From positions 1,151,600 through 1,215,599 of the forward strand of contig JAYKAV010000911.1 in the NCBI GenBank assembly GCA_035582835.1: 64,000 bases of DNA. The letters run 5' to 3'. Positions 12,401 through 24,322 of the stretch are shown in pieces (within the stretch, counting starts at the first letter, position 1; every line of letters begins with the position of its first letter). The stretch is from Phoebastria nigripes (Eukaryota > Chordata > Aves > Procellariiformes > Diomedeidae). The translations under genes and the position numbers were made by a program. The notes beneath the pieces were generated by a model. The model saw nothing but the letters and a program-made list of their open reading frames with translations. It did no database searches and was not told where the DNA came from.

Positions 12401-15400
12401 TGTGACATTATCTGACATCTATTGCCTATTATATCTATTTATCTAATTGCTAGACTAATTTTGCTGTCTACAATCTACTTTGTCAAGGACAGCTTCCAGT
12501 AGAAAGAAAGGTCATCAAAGACCAATGAATTATCCAGCAATCTTGGGGTTCATAATTATGAGAGTTATGCTCCAAGATAAAAGATATCAGAGGATGCAGA
12601 CCATCCTCATTAGTAAAGCTAAATTCACAGATTTTGAACTAAATGTTCATAATCTCAAATGGAATTATATATTGTGCAGACTGCCTTTATCATGCTATTT
12701 CACAAAGACTTGTTGCCAGGACCATTTTAGGATTAATTCTGGAGTATGAAGAAGTCAGCTCTGAGATAAAAATGTTCATGTCAACTACTCATTTTTCAAT
12801 AAACTGAAAATTAGGCTCACTCATTGAAAAGGTCATCCAAAATCAAGACGATCTACCTCAGTACATGAGTGAGCTGACTTCTGGCAGCTTGAACTACCAC
12901 TTCTTCAAAATTACTATATTCTGCTCCAGTGAGTATTTTGTGCTTTGGAATATGTCATGTTCCTATTTAGTCTGCATGCACTGCATGTGTTTGAAAAGAA
13001 AGAGGTCCCTTTTGCACTGAAGACTGAGATTTTGGTAAATAATGAAGGCTATGAACTCTACAATAAAATGTATCAACCTTTTTCAGAATGGTGATTTAAT
13101 TTTTAAAATATCATGAGGCCCTTATGTTTTCATGGGCAGACACAATAATCCTCTGCCAGCAACAAAAGTAGAACATTTTTGTTGAGGCAAACTTGGTTAC
13201 TGCTATGCAATGTAATGAAATTAATTACCTGTTAACAGCAGTTTTCCATGAGACTGAAACTGAATCATTCCACTGACTTCACTGACAATAACGTCATATT
13301 CTTAGGACCCAGTTCCTACTGGAAAAAAGTAGATTCCAGTAAGAATTACGGCAAGGTAGAACTGTTTACAATCTAACTGTTATATCTCCTGAGGCTTGTT
13401 TTCACTGCAATGTAAACTAAGGAGTTGATGGCAATATTACTGATAACTTTCCTCTCAAGATGTGGACGGCAAACAGTTTGAATTGGGATCTTTACTAAGT
13501 TTTGGCATGGTTCTCAACTTCAGAGCAAAAAAGGAGGAACAGATACCATACAAAAGCACACTTGTATAGTACAGTTTTCACTCATCATCACGCAGATCAG
13601 TTGTAATTTTAACTGTGACACACACACAATTTTCATTTGAATTAAGCTAAAGCATCCTAATAAATGAAGGAAAAGATGCTGTTGTACTATGGATTTGCCT
13701 GACAAATCTTGTGCTTGTTAAATTCCATGTATTTGTCCTTGAAGTTACTGAAAAATCCTTTGTTCGTGAGATCATATCACATCAAAAGGCTGCTGCAGTG
13801 GAGGAAATATTTCTGTATCCCCTCCCAAAATGCACCAGGATTTTGAGCCACAATTCTTTTCTGACTTGACTTTAAAATTCTGATTGACAATGTTTTGAAT
13901 TGTTAATTTTTCAAAAAAAAGAAGAAAAATGAAAGTTATAGCTTTACACCTTGATTGAAGGTTTTTTGTTTCTCATAAAATTTTGCCTTTTAACATACTA
14001 CTTTACAACCACGTAGCTCAGATTTGGGATGCAATTACCCATATTACACTGATTTATAGTTTTATTTATTTTCCAATAATATTGAAAATCTGAATTTTGG
14101 GATTATCTTCCTGAAGCCCTTGACATACAATCTTTAATAACTTAAGTATGTAAGTTACAAGGACAAATAAGCAGAATAACTTAACTAAAAAACTGCATGT
14201 TGCTTATTTTGCTCACAAAGGTGCGTAATTTGATTTTTTACAAGTATACATGTCCTTTGTTTTAACCTCGAAGCATTTGACTTTACTGTAAGGCTTAACT
14301 GGAGATACATCTACAATATAAGTAGTGTACAGTACTTTATTCCTATGTCATGCAGACATACAGTGCCAATCTGAGGCCAGGTGACTGCACTGTGTCATAT
14401 GTGTCAATGATACCTGGAGTTGATGCTCTTGTAGTAAATACACCCCTGTGCCTACACAGAGAAAATCTTAATGTGCATGTTATCATGATTTTGTCTCCAG
14501 TTATGATCACCTCAACTTTACCTTGTACCCAGAAGTAATTTGTATCTGGCCTTGTAATAAAGTTTCCCTACAACTCATTCTGTGAAACAAATCACAGAGA
14601 TGCTTACATTGTTCCTGGAAATTTCAATGTGAGACATGGTCGAACATGAGTGTTATATTTTTGGTTTTAGTCTCCGTCAAGTTGGATGAACTTGAGAGAA
14701 CTAACTCTCTAATGTTAAACCTGCAGTGAAGACTAACTTTAAAAAGAAATGTAAGTGTTCAGACATTTTGCTGAATTGCAGTTGTTAGTCATTGCTAATA
14801 GTCTCCAAAACTTGTGTTGTCGCTGCTACTGTACTTTTGGAAATCACAGACTAAAGACCTTCATATACTAAAGGCCACCTTCAGCCATGTAAGCACAGCA
14901 AAGTGGCCTAAAACCTCTGCAGACTTTCAGTGTAGAATTGTTTTGTTGGTACAAAACGGACAACAAAACCTGTGAGTTACCTAATAGGCAGGGACTCAGC
15001 TACTCAATTCAGAGAGCTAGCACTCAATTTTGTTTCACATAGGGTGAAACCAAAACTTGTTAATTTTTTAAGGAGGTTTAGGGGAAATGACAAGCTCATT
15101 TGTCCCCAAAATAACCACTAGCACTTTCCATTTTTTTTCCATAATTTTCCATTACCTCAGCTGTTTATACTGTTTTTCCAATAACTTTTTACTATTAATA
15201 ATTATTATGGATCACCATGCAGTACAAATGTGATCCTTGTCATCTATGTATACCACTGCATCAGTCATGTTTGACCGTAGGAAGGAAAAAGGAATAGTAG
15301 AAGCCATAAAACTGGTTTGTCTTACGGTATTGCTACCTACAGTCTCAAGTTCAGGAAGAAATGCAACAAGCTAATATGCTCCAGAAAATGACCATTCAGA

Positions 15401-16844
15401 ATAGTAAATTTCCTACTCACACTTCTGCAAAAGGAATGTAAAGAGCATTCCAATTCTGCAGAGTTTTCTAATATATTTTTAAAGAAAGGTTAATAATATC
15501 ACAAAAGTGCAAATGAGTGGATGCTTGGATCCCATCAATGGACAAGGCACAGCGAAGAAGGTTGAAGAACTCTGAAGAACGTGGGTTGCTGTCTTTAATT
15601 CTCTAGCTCCACCTAAATGTACCTTTTCATTTTGACAAGGGCAAATGAACAAACCAGACTGCCCTTCCTAAACATGTCACACACAGATTTAAGCCGCAGG
15701 TGTGATGATAAAGTAAAAAGATGTTACCAGTAAGGGTATATTAGTAAGCCAATCTTAAGGCTCAAGACACAAACCTGTTCCAAGCAGCCAGTAGGATCTC
15801 CCAGACACTGTCCTCTCCCCTCCCTTCTTACCAAGAAGGGAGAGATGACTCCACTGTGGTGGTTTCTCAGTTCTAGAAACCTGCAGTAGCTCTGAATTAG
15901 GTTAATTGAGTTAGTCCTTGCTGACACGTGTTCCACCTGGGCAGCCAGCTAAAACTCAGTAGGGTTTGTGAAAAATATGGACAAAATAAAGTGCCAAATA
16001 ATTGATTGAAATATTCATCAAGGGATATGATCAGAAGAGATAGGCTCAAGGAGGGTCCTGATTGAATTTGTTTTGGCCTTTCCATTAATTCAGAATTCCC
16101 TGGTGGCATTCCTGGTGATGAATGACATCTGTGTTAGGAGCAAAACAAGAAGGCTGTATTATTGGTTAGATGTTCTCAGTTCTCTGCATGGCGATTAGGA
16201 GAACATGGTTGTTCACTGATATGAAGGAAAACTGTGCAGCCCAGAAAATGTACAGATTATCAATCTGCAGTCAAATTTATGTGTAATGTGTTTTGTCCTT
16301 ATGCTTGTCTAATATTTTTACAAAAAGGCACTCCTATAATTATAACAGTGGACAGAAGAAGGACATGATAGGTGGGTGGCTGCATTCCCATTGAANTGGT
16401 TAGGAAAGCTGAGACACATTTACTGTATTAGCAGTGTGATGGGGCACTAATGGCAGGGAAATGAAAAATATTAAAAAGTTATTATTTAAATTTAACTAAG
16501 TAAAATGAAATATAAATAAATAAGAAGGATTCTCACAGATGCTGCTTTTCCTGCTTCTTTGAGTAGTTAACTAAACAGACTGGTGACATGGGAAGACCCC
16601 TAGTCTCTCAGGATATTTGGCTGAGGAGAGTGGGTCCCTGCCTCTGTGCAGGGTTCAACCAATCAGCACTAGTTGTACAATCAAGGCCTGATTCCTTTGT
16701 TCAGCACATTACCTCTTGACAAAAAATAAACTGATTAAAGGAAGAATTTCTTAAAACTTCCTGCAAAGTTTTCCCCTCCAAATTCCCTTCCCACTTTGTG
16801 TCCTTTGACTGTGAGATTTCACACAGTCTCAGAAATGTTGCTTA
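12401..16844. other. Unique AT-rich non-coding DNA
   Basis: No gene or repeat family recognised. All frames are under 90 codons and overlap on opposite strands. A CCAATCAGC string at 16659-16667 matches the NF-Y core, but a 9-mer like this is expected by chance about once per window of this size. Confidence 0.5.
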
Positions 16845-17090
16845 GGACAGAGATTACCTAGTGCCACCTCCTGCTATTGCCAGCATTTGATCAGATCAGC
16901 CACGGCTTTTTCTAGCCTAAGTTTTGAAAATGTCAAAGGATAGAGATTCCACAACTTTGGATTGGTTGTGGAATTGGTTGTTAACCAACCAAATAGTTGG
17001 TTACCCACAACGTTTTGGGGTAACCAGTTCAAGGGCTGCTCCACCCTCATTGTGAAAAAGCCTGTCCTAATATTGAATGTCAGGAGTATC
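16845..17090 (-). mobile_element. Old CR1 LINE 3' fragment
   Basis: Read on the plus strand this is the antisense of a CR1 tail. A stretch around 16920-16956 (AAAATGTCAAAGGATAGAG, ATTCCACAACTTT) and one around 17020-17080 (CACCCTCATTGTGAAAAAG, CCTAATAT) match the conserved C-terminal ORF2/3' UTR region of avian CR1. The sequence is diverged and frame-disrupted. About 45 bp of repeated GGTTG/CAACC sequence at 16958-17005 expands the element where ordinary copies are shorter. The terminal octamers are missing. Confidence 0.75.
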
Positions 17091-18995
17091 ATCTTTCTGG
17101 ACTACGTAATAATGACACATGAATAATTTCTAGTAAGCAATCGACTGAACTAAAAAGTCCTCCAGGAGAACTTCAGGCAAAGCTAGAAAATTAGAGAGAT
17201 CTAATCCTGCTTTTCCCACTCACCAGCCTTATAAAATTCTACTTACATGGTACTTCATAATTATTACTTTGGAGCAAATTCTGGTTCTTTTGTTCAGCAA
17301 GGTGCTTATTCTCCAGTAACGTATGCAAGAAACTCAGGTTTGCTGTGAAGCAAATTCAAATTTACTGGGAAGTAAATTGCTTGGCCATGTGAATAAGTCT
17401 GAGAGGCACCCTGTGGATAACATAAATAGTATCAACTTTGTGTCTTTGCTTCTTTCTATGTGCTCTTTGATGACGGTCTCTCTAATAAAGACAAGCTGCT
17501 TCTTAAAAATTTGCTTTACCCCTTCTACGAGCAATTTCACACACCAAGAACCAGGGAATGCCAAGTTAAGGTATGCAGCATTTCTGTAACACTGCAGAAA
17601 GTGTTGAAAACCTAAGCTCAAAAAAATTTAACAGGAAAAGTTTTGCAACAAATATTTTGACAAATTCTTTTAATTAACCCCCTCTTAGGGCATTAAAGCA
17701 AAAGTTTTCTGTTTGAAGCATCTTTTTTTGAAATAACAAAAGGAAAAGCTGTCTGTGGGCTCGACTTCTACTTCAACTAAAACCAATTATTGCCACTATT
17801 GGACTTGAATGAAATGGATGTGCCCTTTAACCTCCTCTGATAAAATGTGTCTACAGCCACCAGCACTCAAGCTTGTAGTGCTGTTAGCCATGCACAAACA
17901 TCCAATATCTGTCTCTTACTCATTGTGAACCATAGCAAGGTTTATTCAAAGAGATATTTATGCATTAATAATATGTAGCTTTCAGCTTAGAAGCACTACA
18001 GGTTTAAGTGTTTCCCTTCGATTTGTGCACTGCATGAGTCATACAAGAAAGCTGCCGGGCCAACACTTTGTCACTGAAAATTTGCTGGAGTTCTACTCTT
18101 GACATTAATTTGTGCACAGTCAAGGGGATTTCTAAAATCATAAATGTGTATTCTTCTAGGTCTATTTGTGCCAGTAAAGATGCTCTACTTCTGGTTGCTC
18201 ATTACTCTTCTGTAACTGCTAATGCAAAATATCATGTGAGTGAGCCCTAATGTGCTTTAGAAGATTGATCAGGGTTAGCTAAANCCTCCTTCATTGGTGG
18301 GTCAGATTATTTAATCTAATTTTACCTGACAGGATTTAAAGGAGCTCACATAGGTTTTTCCATCAACAGAAGGCATAGGAATTGAAAGCACAAAGGATGG
18401 TCACAAATCAGAATAATTATTTAAAAGGTGGATATTTGGCTTTGGCTGAAGAAGCCAAAGATTTCAGAGAGAAGTCATTGAGTAAACAGGGAGAAGCTCT
18501 GACCTGGACTAAGACTGAAACAATCCGTTATTTATCTTTGCCTCCAAAAAAGCCAGGACTTCCTTCCTGCCTCCACCCCCGGAGACATTCCAAGCTAAAC
18601 CTATACAATTCCATCCCACATAACACTCTATCTGTGCCTACAATGGTATTTCTGATTACAAGTTGTGAATTCCAAAACAGTCTGGAAAATATATAGCTAA
18701 AATGACCAGCTATATACCTAAAAATAAAAAAGCATAAGGTACCATGTCAGCCTCACACTACCAATTTATACTGTGGAAGTCTGGAAACCTTAAAATCCAA
18801 CTCACAAAATGAACACTCATAAAAAACCACAATAGAACAGGTATTTTTAAAAGGTATTTAAGCACCAACACCTATTAAGTCTATGCCTGACACAGATTTA
18901 CTGATGTCCCCAAACACTTTTAAAAAATGTCTTCTGTGTTTCTAACGGGTATAAAATTTGTAAACTAGTTTCCATGGTTCCCAGCCTTCTGGAGG
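17091..18995. other. Unique AT-rich non-coding DNA
   Basis: No gene or repeat recognised. Frames at 17323-17621 overlap on both strands; the 104-codon frame at 18382-18696 has no identifiable domain, signal peptide or flanking exon structure. Confidence 0.5.
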
Positions 18996-19030
18996 GCGTG
19001 TGTGTGTGTGTGCGCGCGCACACATGCATG
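18996..19030. repeat. Alternating purine-pyrimidine tract (TG/CG/CA), Z-DNA candidate
   Basis: Thirty-five bases alternate purine and pyrimidine without a break: a (GT)n block, then CGCGCG, then CACACATGCATG. The centre, TGTGTGCGCGCGCACACA, is a perfect 18-bp palindrome. Both properties favour Z-DNA or cruciform structure. Confidence 0.8.
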
Positions 19031-22000
19031 AGAGAGAGGAATAAGGAGACACATGCATATTTTTCCAGCATAGCAAAACAAGCATAAGAACACGTCAAAG
19101 TTTTTAACAGTATGCAGGGGAGTATGAGCCGGGATACAATTATTTTTACTTTCTTGCAGGACAACTCGATACGTGAAAGTTTAAGGATTATTCTACAATC
19201 CAAAGTACAGTTTGTCTGAGAGTTCAAGGATCACCAGTGAGATTGCCACACTCTTGTATCCAAATTCTTCTGCAGTTTCCTCTGAAAAGTTGTTTTATAA
19301 CCTTATGCCATCTTTTTTTCTGTCAAATAAGCCCATGGGATCTAAATTGGCCTCAAATTAATGTCTCCTTAAACACCAGCTATACTCTCAAGCAGATTGG
19401 GTGATACAGCTAATGGTTCTTTAGCAGAGAGTTCTTCCATAATCCTAGCTACTGCATGTTTCATTGTTATATTTTTTTCCAAAATCAGACAGACCTTAAA
19501 GAAGCAGAATAAAAGACACACATGCTCGCACATACACATATCCCTCATACTCTGATTTGCCAGAAGTGGATTGGCCCAAGTTCAAGAGCCATTCTTGAAG
19601 CAGAACCTCTTTTAATCACATTTCATACAGCTGAAGAGCCAATCCAAGCATGTAAGTGAATGCTACCAGAGGTTTTTAATTCAGATAAAACCCCTTCTGT
19701 AAAAGAACTGAAAAACCTGCTGAAATACAAAGGGAAATGTACACCTCTGAAGTACAAGCTACTCTCACCAGAAGTCAGAATTTCTGCTTTCATTCAGGCC
19801 CACATCCAGTAGTAAAAATGATCCCATACTTCTGACATTGTCAAGGAGGCTTTGAGATCTAAGAACTGGTACCACTGCAGACTAGGTACCTACAACCACC
19901 TGACCTGGTGAAGGATCCTGAACTGCTTCATTCATGTGTCTGAAGACTGAGACCACTGAAGTGAGAACCAGGAGACAAAACAGGGAGGTTCAGATTTTCC
20001 CAGCTACTAGGAACTTACCTCCCAGAGAAATCAATGTTTTATAAATGACAGCTTCTTGCTCCTTGTCTTTTCAATAGCCAGTTGCTAGATATTAAAATAC
20101 ATGGACTGCTAGGTGTCTTGTCGGTGTACAAACAGAGACAACAAATTATTTTTTACATTACATCACACACCTTTTTTCCCACACACACATAATCCCTACT
20201 AAGAAGCAGACATGAATGCATCTATTAGATAAGTTGTACGTCCATCGATCCATCCAGTAGTGGCCATGGCAGACTAGATTCACAGCTTCCATAAACTGAT
20301 GCTGGAAGATGTTGACCTGATTTTAAATGTACAGTGCTGAAAATCCAGTCCTTGCTGAAAAAGATGCTAGTTGTTACTTCCTGAATAAAAGTTTCTGTAA
20401 GTAAGCCCTGCAGACCAACCAAAAGAAACTTCAAGAGGAGGTGGGAATAGTATCAAGGACTTGAAATGTTTTTTGGAAGTACATGTTTTTTGATGGGAAT
20501 CCACAGTGTATTCCCAGAAGCCTCTGAACCAGTCTCCCTCTGCACTTTGAAAACAAAATACGTCTTCAAACTAGGGTTAGATCTCATATCTTCAAAACTT
20601 TTCTCTATACTATAGTTCTATCTTCATACTTAGAAGCCAGCAAGAATAATCTTTCCGTACTATGGGCCAACTATACCTAGAGAAAAATGTCCTTGCCACA
20701 TTCACAAAGTTACAACAATAACCATGAAGTGATCTTCGAGATAGATGGAGATTGTATTGACACAGATGAAAGATGAGTGATAGCAAGAAGAAAGAGAAAA
20801 TGGTGAAGTTCAGATCATGACTTGCTTGTGCAAATGGAAATAAAGAAGAATAGTACCTTAAGAAAATTGATATAAATGTGAAGTTTTAGGAACTACAGAT
20901 AAATGGCAGAAAATATACTTACAGAGAAAGCTGGGAAAGGTTGGTAGAAAAAATGAAAGAAGGAACAGAGGGCTAGCTCAGGTAGATCAGGTAAAGAAGA
21001 TTTTTATGGACAACAGAGGAAAGACTGGGATAGTATCATAGGCAGTGTGTTAAAAGAGGATGTGAACTAGGAAAGACTGTAGGGTGGGACGTAAAGAGAA
21101 AAATAATAAGCAAGAAATAGTTAAATATATATTACACAGACAGCTAATCTGCAAAAGTCTGGAAGGCAGGGGGGATGTCCCGAGCCACTCCTGACCTGGT
21201 AAAATTTTGAGTTACAAAGTAAAGAGGAACTACTGTTTTGACTGACTTGTTCACTTCCAGAGGCCACCACACAGTTTTCAACTGTCTCTTTAAGCCAGAC
21301 TAGTGATTGTAACTATACACTTTCTGGTCTCTCACACTTTCTCTGTGTTGCCTCCTCAAAATGTGTCCGTAAGTCTCCTTTCTGTGCCGTGCTGCAGAGG
21401 CCATAGGGCAACAATAAATCAGGAAGTACAAGTTTAAATTAGATGCAGAAGGTGAAGGGAAGCCAATATCGAGATTTGAAGAGGAGCCATACTATAAATG
21501 TGTGGCAACACTTGTCTGTTTTAAAAGTCAGCCTCCTGCTGTTCACATTTGTATTTAATTTGCAAACAGTAGGCGGAAATTTGGAACTTGTAGACTTCAG
21601 TTCCTCCTGATGCACTGCATGTTTTAGCTGGGAAAACACTTATCCAGACTGACAGTGTCTTCCTTAGCTGAAGGTCAAAAAAAGGATGCTGAAGGAGATG
21701 CCAATGCAAAACACGGGTGCTTTAAGCCTATAGACTGAATCCAAATGTTAAGCTCCAACTAGTGTTTCAGGAGTTATTTTTAATGTGACTAGACTCACTG
21801 TAGCACTTAAAAATCTTGATAGCATGGCATTTAGTATGTACTCAAGTACCATTTTGCACATTTCCATAAATGCTACAGAACCTCAGTTGTTGTATTATTT
21901 TTTGCATGATATTTTTCACATTAATTTTCTTTCAACTGCTTTTCTATTTGCTTCTTTTTTTCAGCATAGTCAAAAAAGTCAGCTTCCATCCTCAGTTTTT

Positions 22001-24149
22001 GCTTGCAGTTATGTAAACTTTCCTTGTCCCCTAAACACATTACAGTACTTCAAAACTATGGGTTTGTTTTCCTCCTGCACTGCTATCCACTCCCAGCAAG
22101 GTTCCAGTGCTGGTGAAAGGAAAGACAGCACCTGCATGGAAGTGCCTTTCCTACTAGTTAGCTATCGCAAGCCAGTTCCACAGTTTTCTCTCTCAGAAGC
22201 TCTTCTGATGCCACTAATCACCTAGGTGATCAGTCTAAGCACAAAATCCAACTCAGGAAGTCCCTATACCTTGGTTGCTGGAAGCTAGGAGGGCAAAGTA
22301 GGGGAAGTATACTGCATGTGCCCAGTTCCTACGTTATTCCCTTATGATCCATTACTATGATCTACAGACAAGAAACCATAGGCTAGAGAGGCCTGTGGTC
22401 TGTCCTGCTATAGGTGTTCTACCGTATATCGTATGTTGCCACTTCATTATCCTCCAGTTACCAGAGTCTCAAAAGTCTAGACAGGATCTGCTTTTCTAAT
22501 AAAAAGAAACAGGGCAGAAAAAAGGATCTAAAAATAAGTCTTCTAGAGCTTTTTTGCATTTATTAAAAAAAAAAAAAATACAAAACCTCAGTTGTTACTT
22601 TCTTTTCATGTTAGACAAAATTTAGCAAGAAGCACACATCTAGCCAAGTAAAGTGACTTCTAACCAGAGACGTAACTGTAGTTCTAGCAAGTTTGTGTGT
22701 TGGTCTCACAGCCCTACCAGAAACCCAGCACAATGGGAGTCTGCAACACATTTATTAACTCTTCCAAAAATGTTTTCCTTTTGGACTGAGATTAAGCATT
22801 ATAAATTTAGCCCCAAAGTAACTGCTTTATACTGTTATAAACAGAGGGAAAAAAATAGAAAGGACTAGAACAGCTCTGGCAGTTTTACTTGTAGAGCTGC
22901 AGTAACTCCGCAGCTCTGTCTCATTCTTCACTGTGAAAGCAGTTGGAAAGATTTAGTGGTCAAAACACAGATTAGTTCTTAACAATGCATTTGAGTACTC
23001 TGTTACCAGTCTCTGCTATCAGAGATACATACGATATATACATCCCACAGCTTTTCTAATAGAAAGTTTCAGAGCTGGAAGTTGCGGACCAGACTCCAGC
23101 TAGAAAATTCTTGTGTCATGACGTAGACAAAGCCCAGATTTCCCAAGTCATCATGAAGCCAGACCCAATCAATTCTGAGTACACTAGTGTCACCTAAACA
23201 CTTCAGGATACCAGCCAACTCATTTTCACCAGATTCCTGTATCTGCGCTGAAGGGCAGACCCCAGGAAGCATAGAAGACACATGGCCTTGCTTGTACAGC
23301 ATTGTATGGGGACATGGCTGGAAAAAACAAGACATAATCAAGGAGGCACAAGCTCCATCTGTAAGACATGACATGATTTGGCAATAAGCAGTCAGGTGCA
23401 AGGGAGAACTAACTTACACGCTTTAGAAGAGATTCATCGGCCAAGGGACAGAGGCTGTGCCCACTTTCCTTTCCCAGCACCGAAATGTAGCATCACCTCA
23501 AACCCTTCATAGATGAATCTTCCAGCTTCCACCATATGAAGATATTTATTTTCTTGAACATCTCCCTTTCCTCTCTTCTTACACCTGGCAATGAGATAAA
23601 TGAGCCTGGTCCAAACCTCACTTCTAATAGTTCCCTCCATATATACACTTGGACTAAGCAACTGTGAACAAGTTTTGGTATTTTTAGCATAATTATAAGC
23701 AGAATCTGAACTTCAATAAGAAGCATTGCTCTGAGCAGAAAGAAAGAATCACTGTGAAACAAGTCCTCTTTCCTCTTGTGCTTCTAGTTTGACACTGATA
23801 AGAGATTAAGCAGAAGTAAATTCTTAATTAGCTAATGAATTAGTGCATATATCTGGAACTGGCATTTGGAAATAGAGTAGAAAAAGCATATTTCAGCATC
23901 AAGTTTAGCTTAAGAATTTTTCTAAAGGAAAATATGTTTTTGTTAACTTGTAATTAGGCAATAAGTTTACAGGAGAATAGCAAATCTTGTTTTTAAGGGG
24001 CAGAGAGGGGAAGAGACATGTTTTGCACAGAAAGAAAATTTTTCAAAACAGGAAGTACTTTTAAACCACAGTCTATTGTAATGTAGTGTCCTGGGTAGCA
24101 CATATTCCATTTGACTTGAAATAGCTGTATAATATTAATCCCTATATCC
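19031..24149. other. Unique non-coding DNA
   Basis: No gene recognised. 20740-21140 is markedly purine-rich on the plus strand. 21440-21700 and 21785-22225 contain overlapping open frames on both strands or frames lacking an ATG, none with a recognisable domain. A 110-codon minus frame at 23069-23401 overlaps a plus-strand frame and has no family resemblance. A 13-A run lies near 22565. Confidence 0.5.
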
Positions 24150-24322
24150 TATATTGCTCTTTACATTCATAGATCTCAAAGTAAGCTGCAGAAGACAAAT
24201 ATTCAAATTTCATAGATGGGAAGTGCTGATGGTTCAGTTTGTTCAATGTTTGTAAATTGCTGGCAAATGCAGGAAAAGGATTCTTGTTCTTAATTCCAAA
24301 CCAGTGTCCTATATACTAGAAA
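24150..24322 (-). mobile_element. MIR-like ancient SINE fossil
   Basis: The plus strand shows the antisense layout of an amniote MIR element: an ATAGATCTCAAAG tail segment, then TTTCATAGATGGGAAG (equivalent to the ACAGATGGGGAAA block), and finally CCAGTGTCCTATATACTAGA (equivalent to the antisense A-box end). The order and spacing fit MIR, but divergence is high. An L3-related tail is the alternative for the 5' part. Confidence 0.65.

Noticed and set aside
16659..16667. NF-Y site CCAATCAGC
   Set aside because: Such a 9-mer is expected by chance about once in a window this size and no promoter context surrounds it.
23069..23401. 110-codon minus frame
   Set aside because: No family resemblance, an overlapping plus-strand frame, and no neighbouring exon-like segments.
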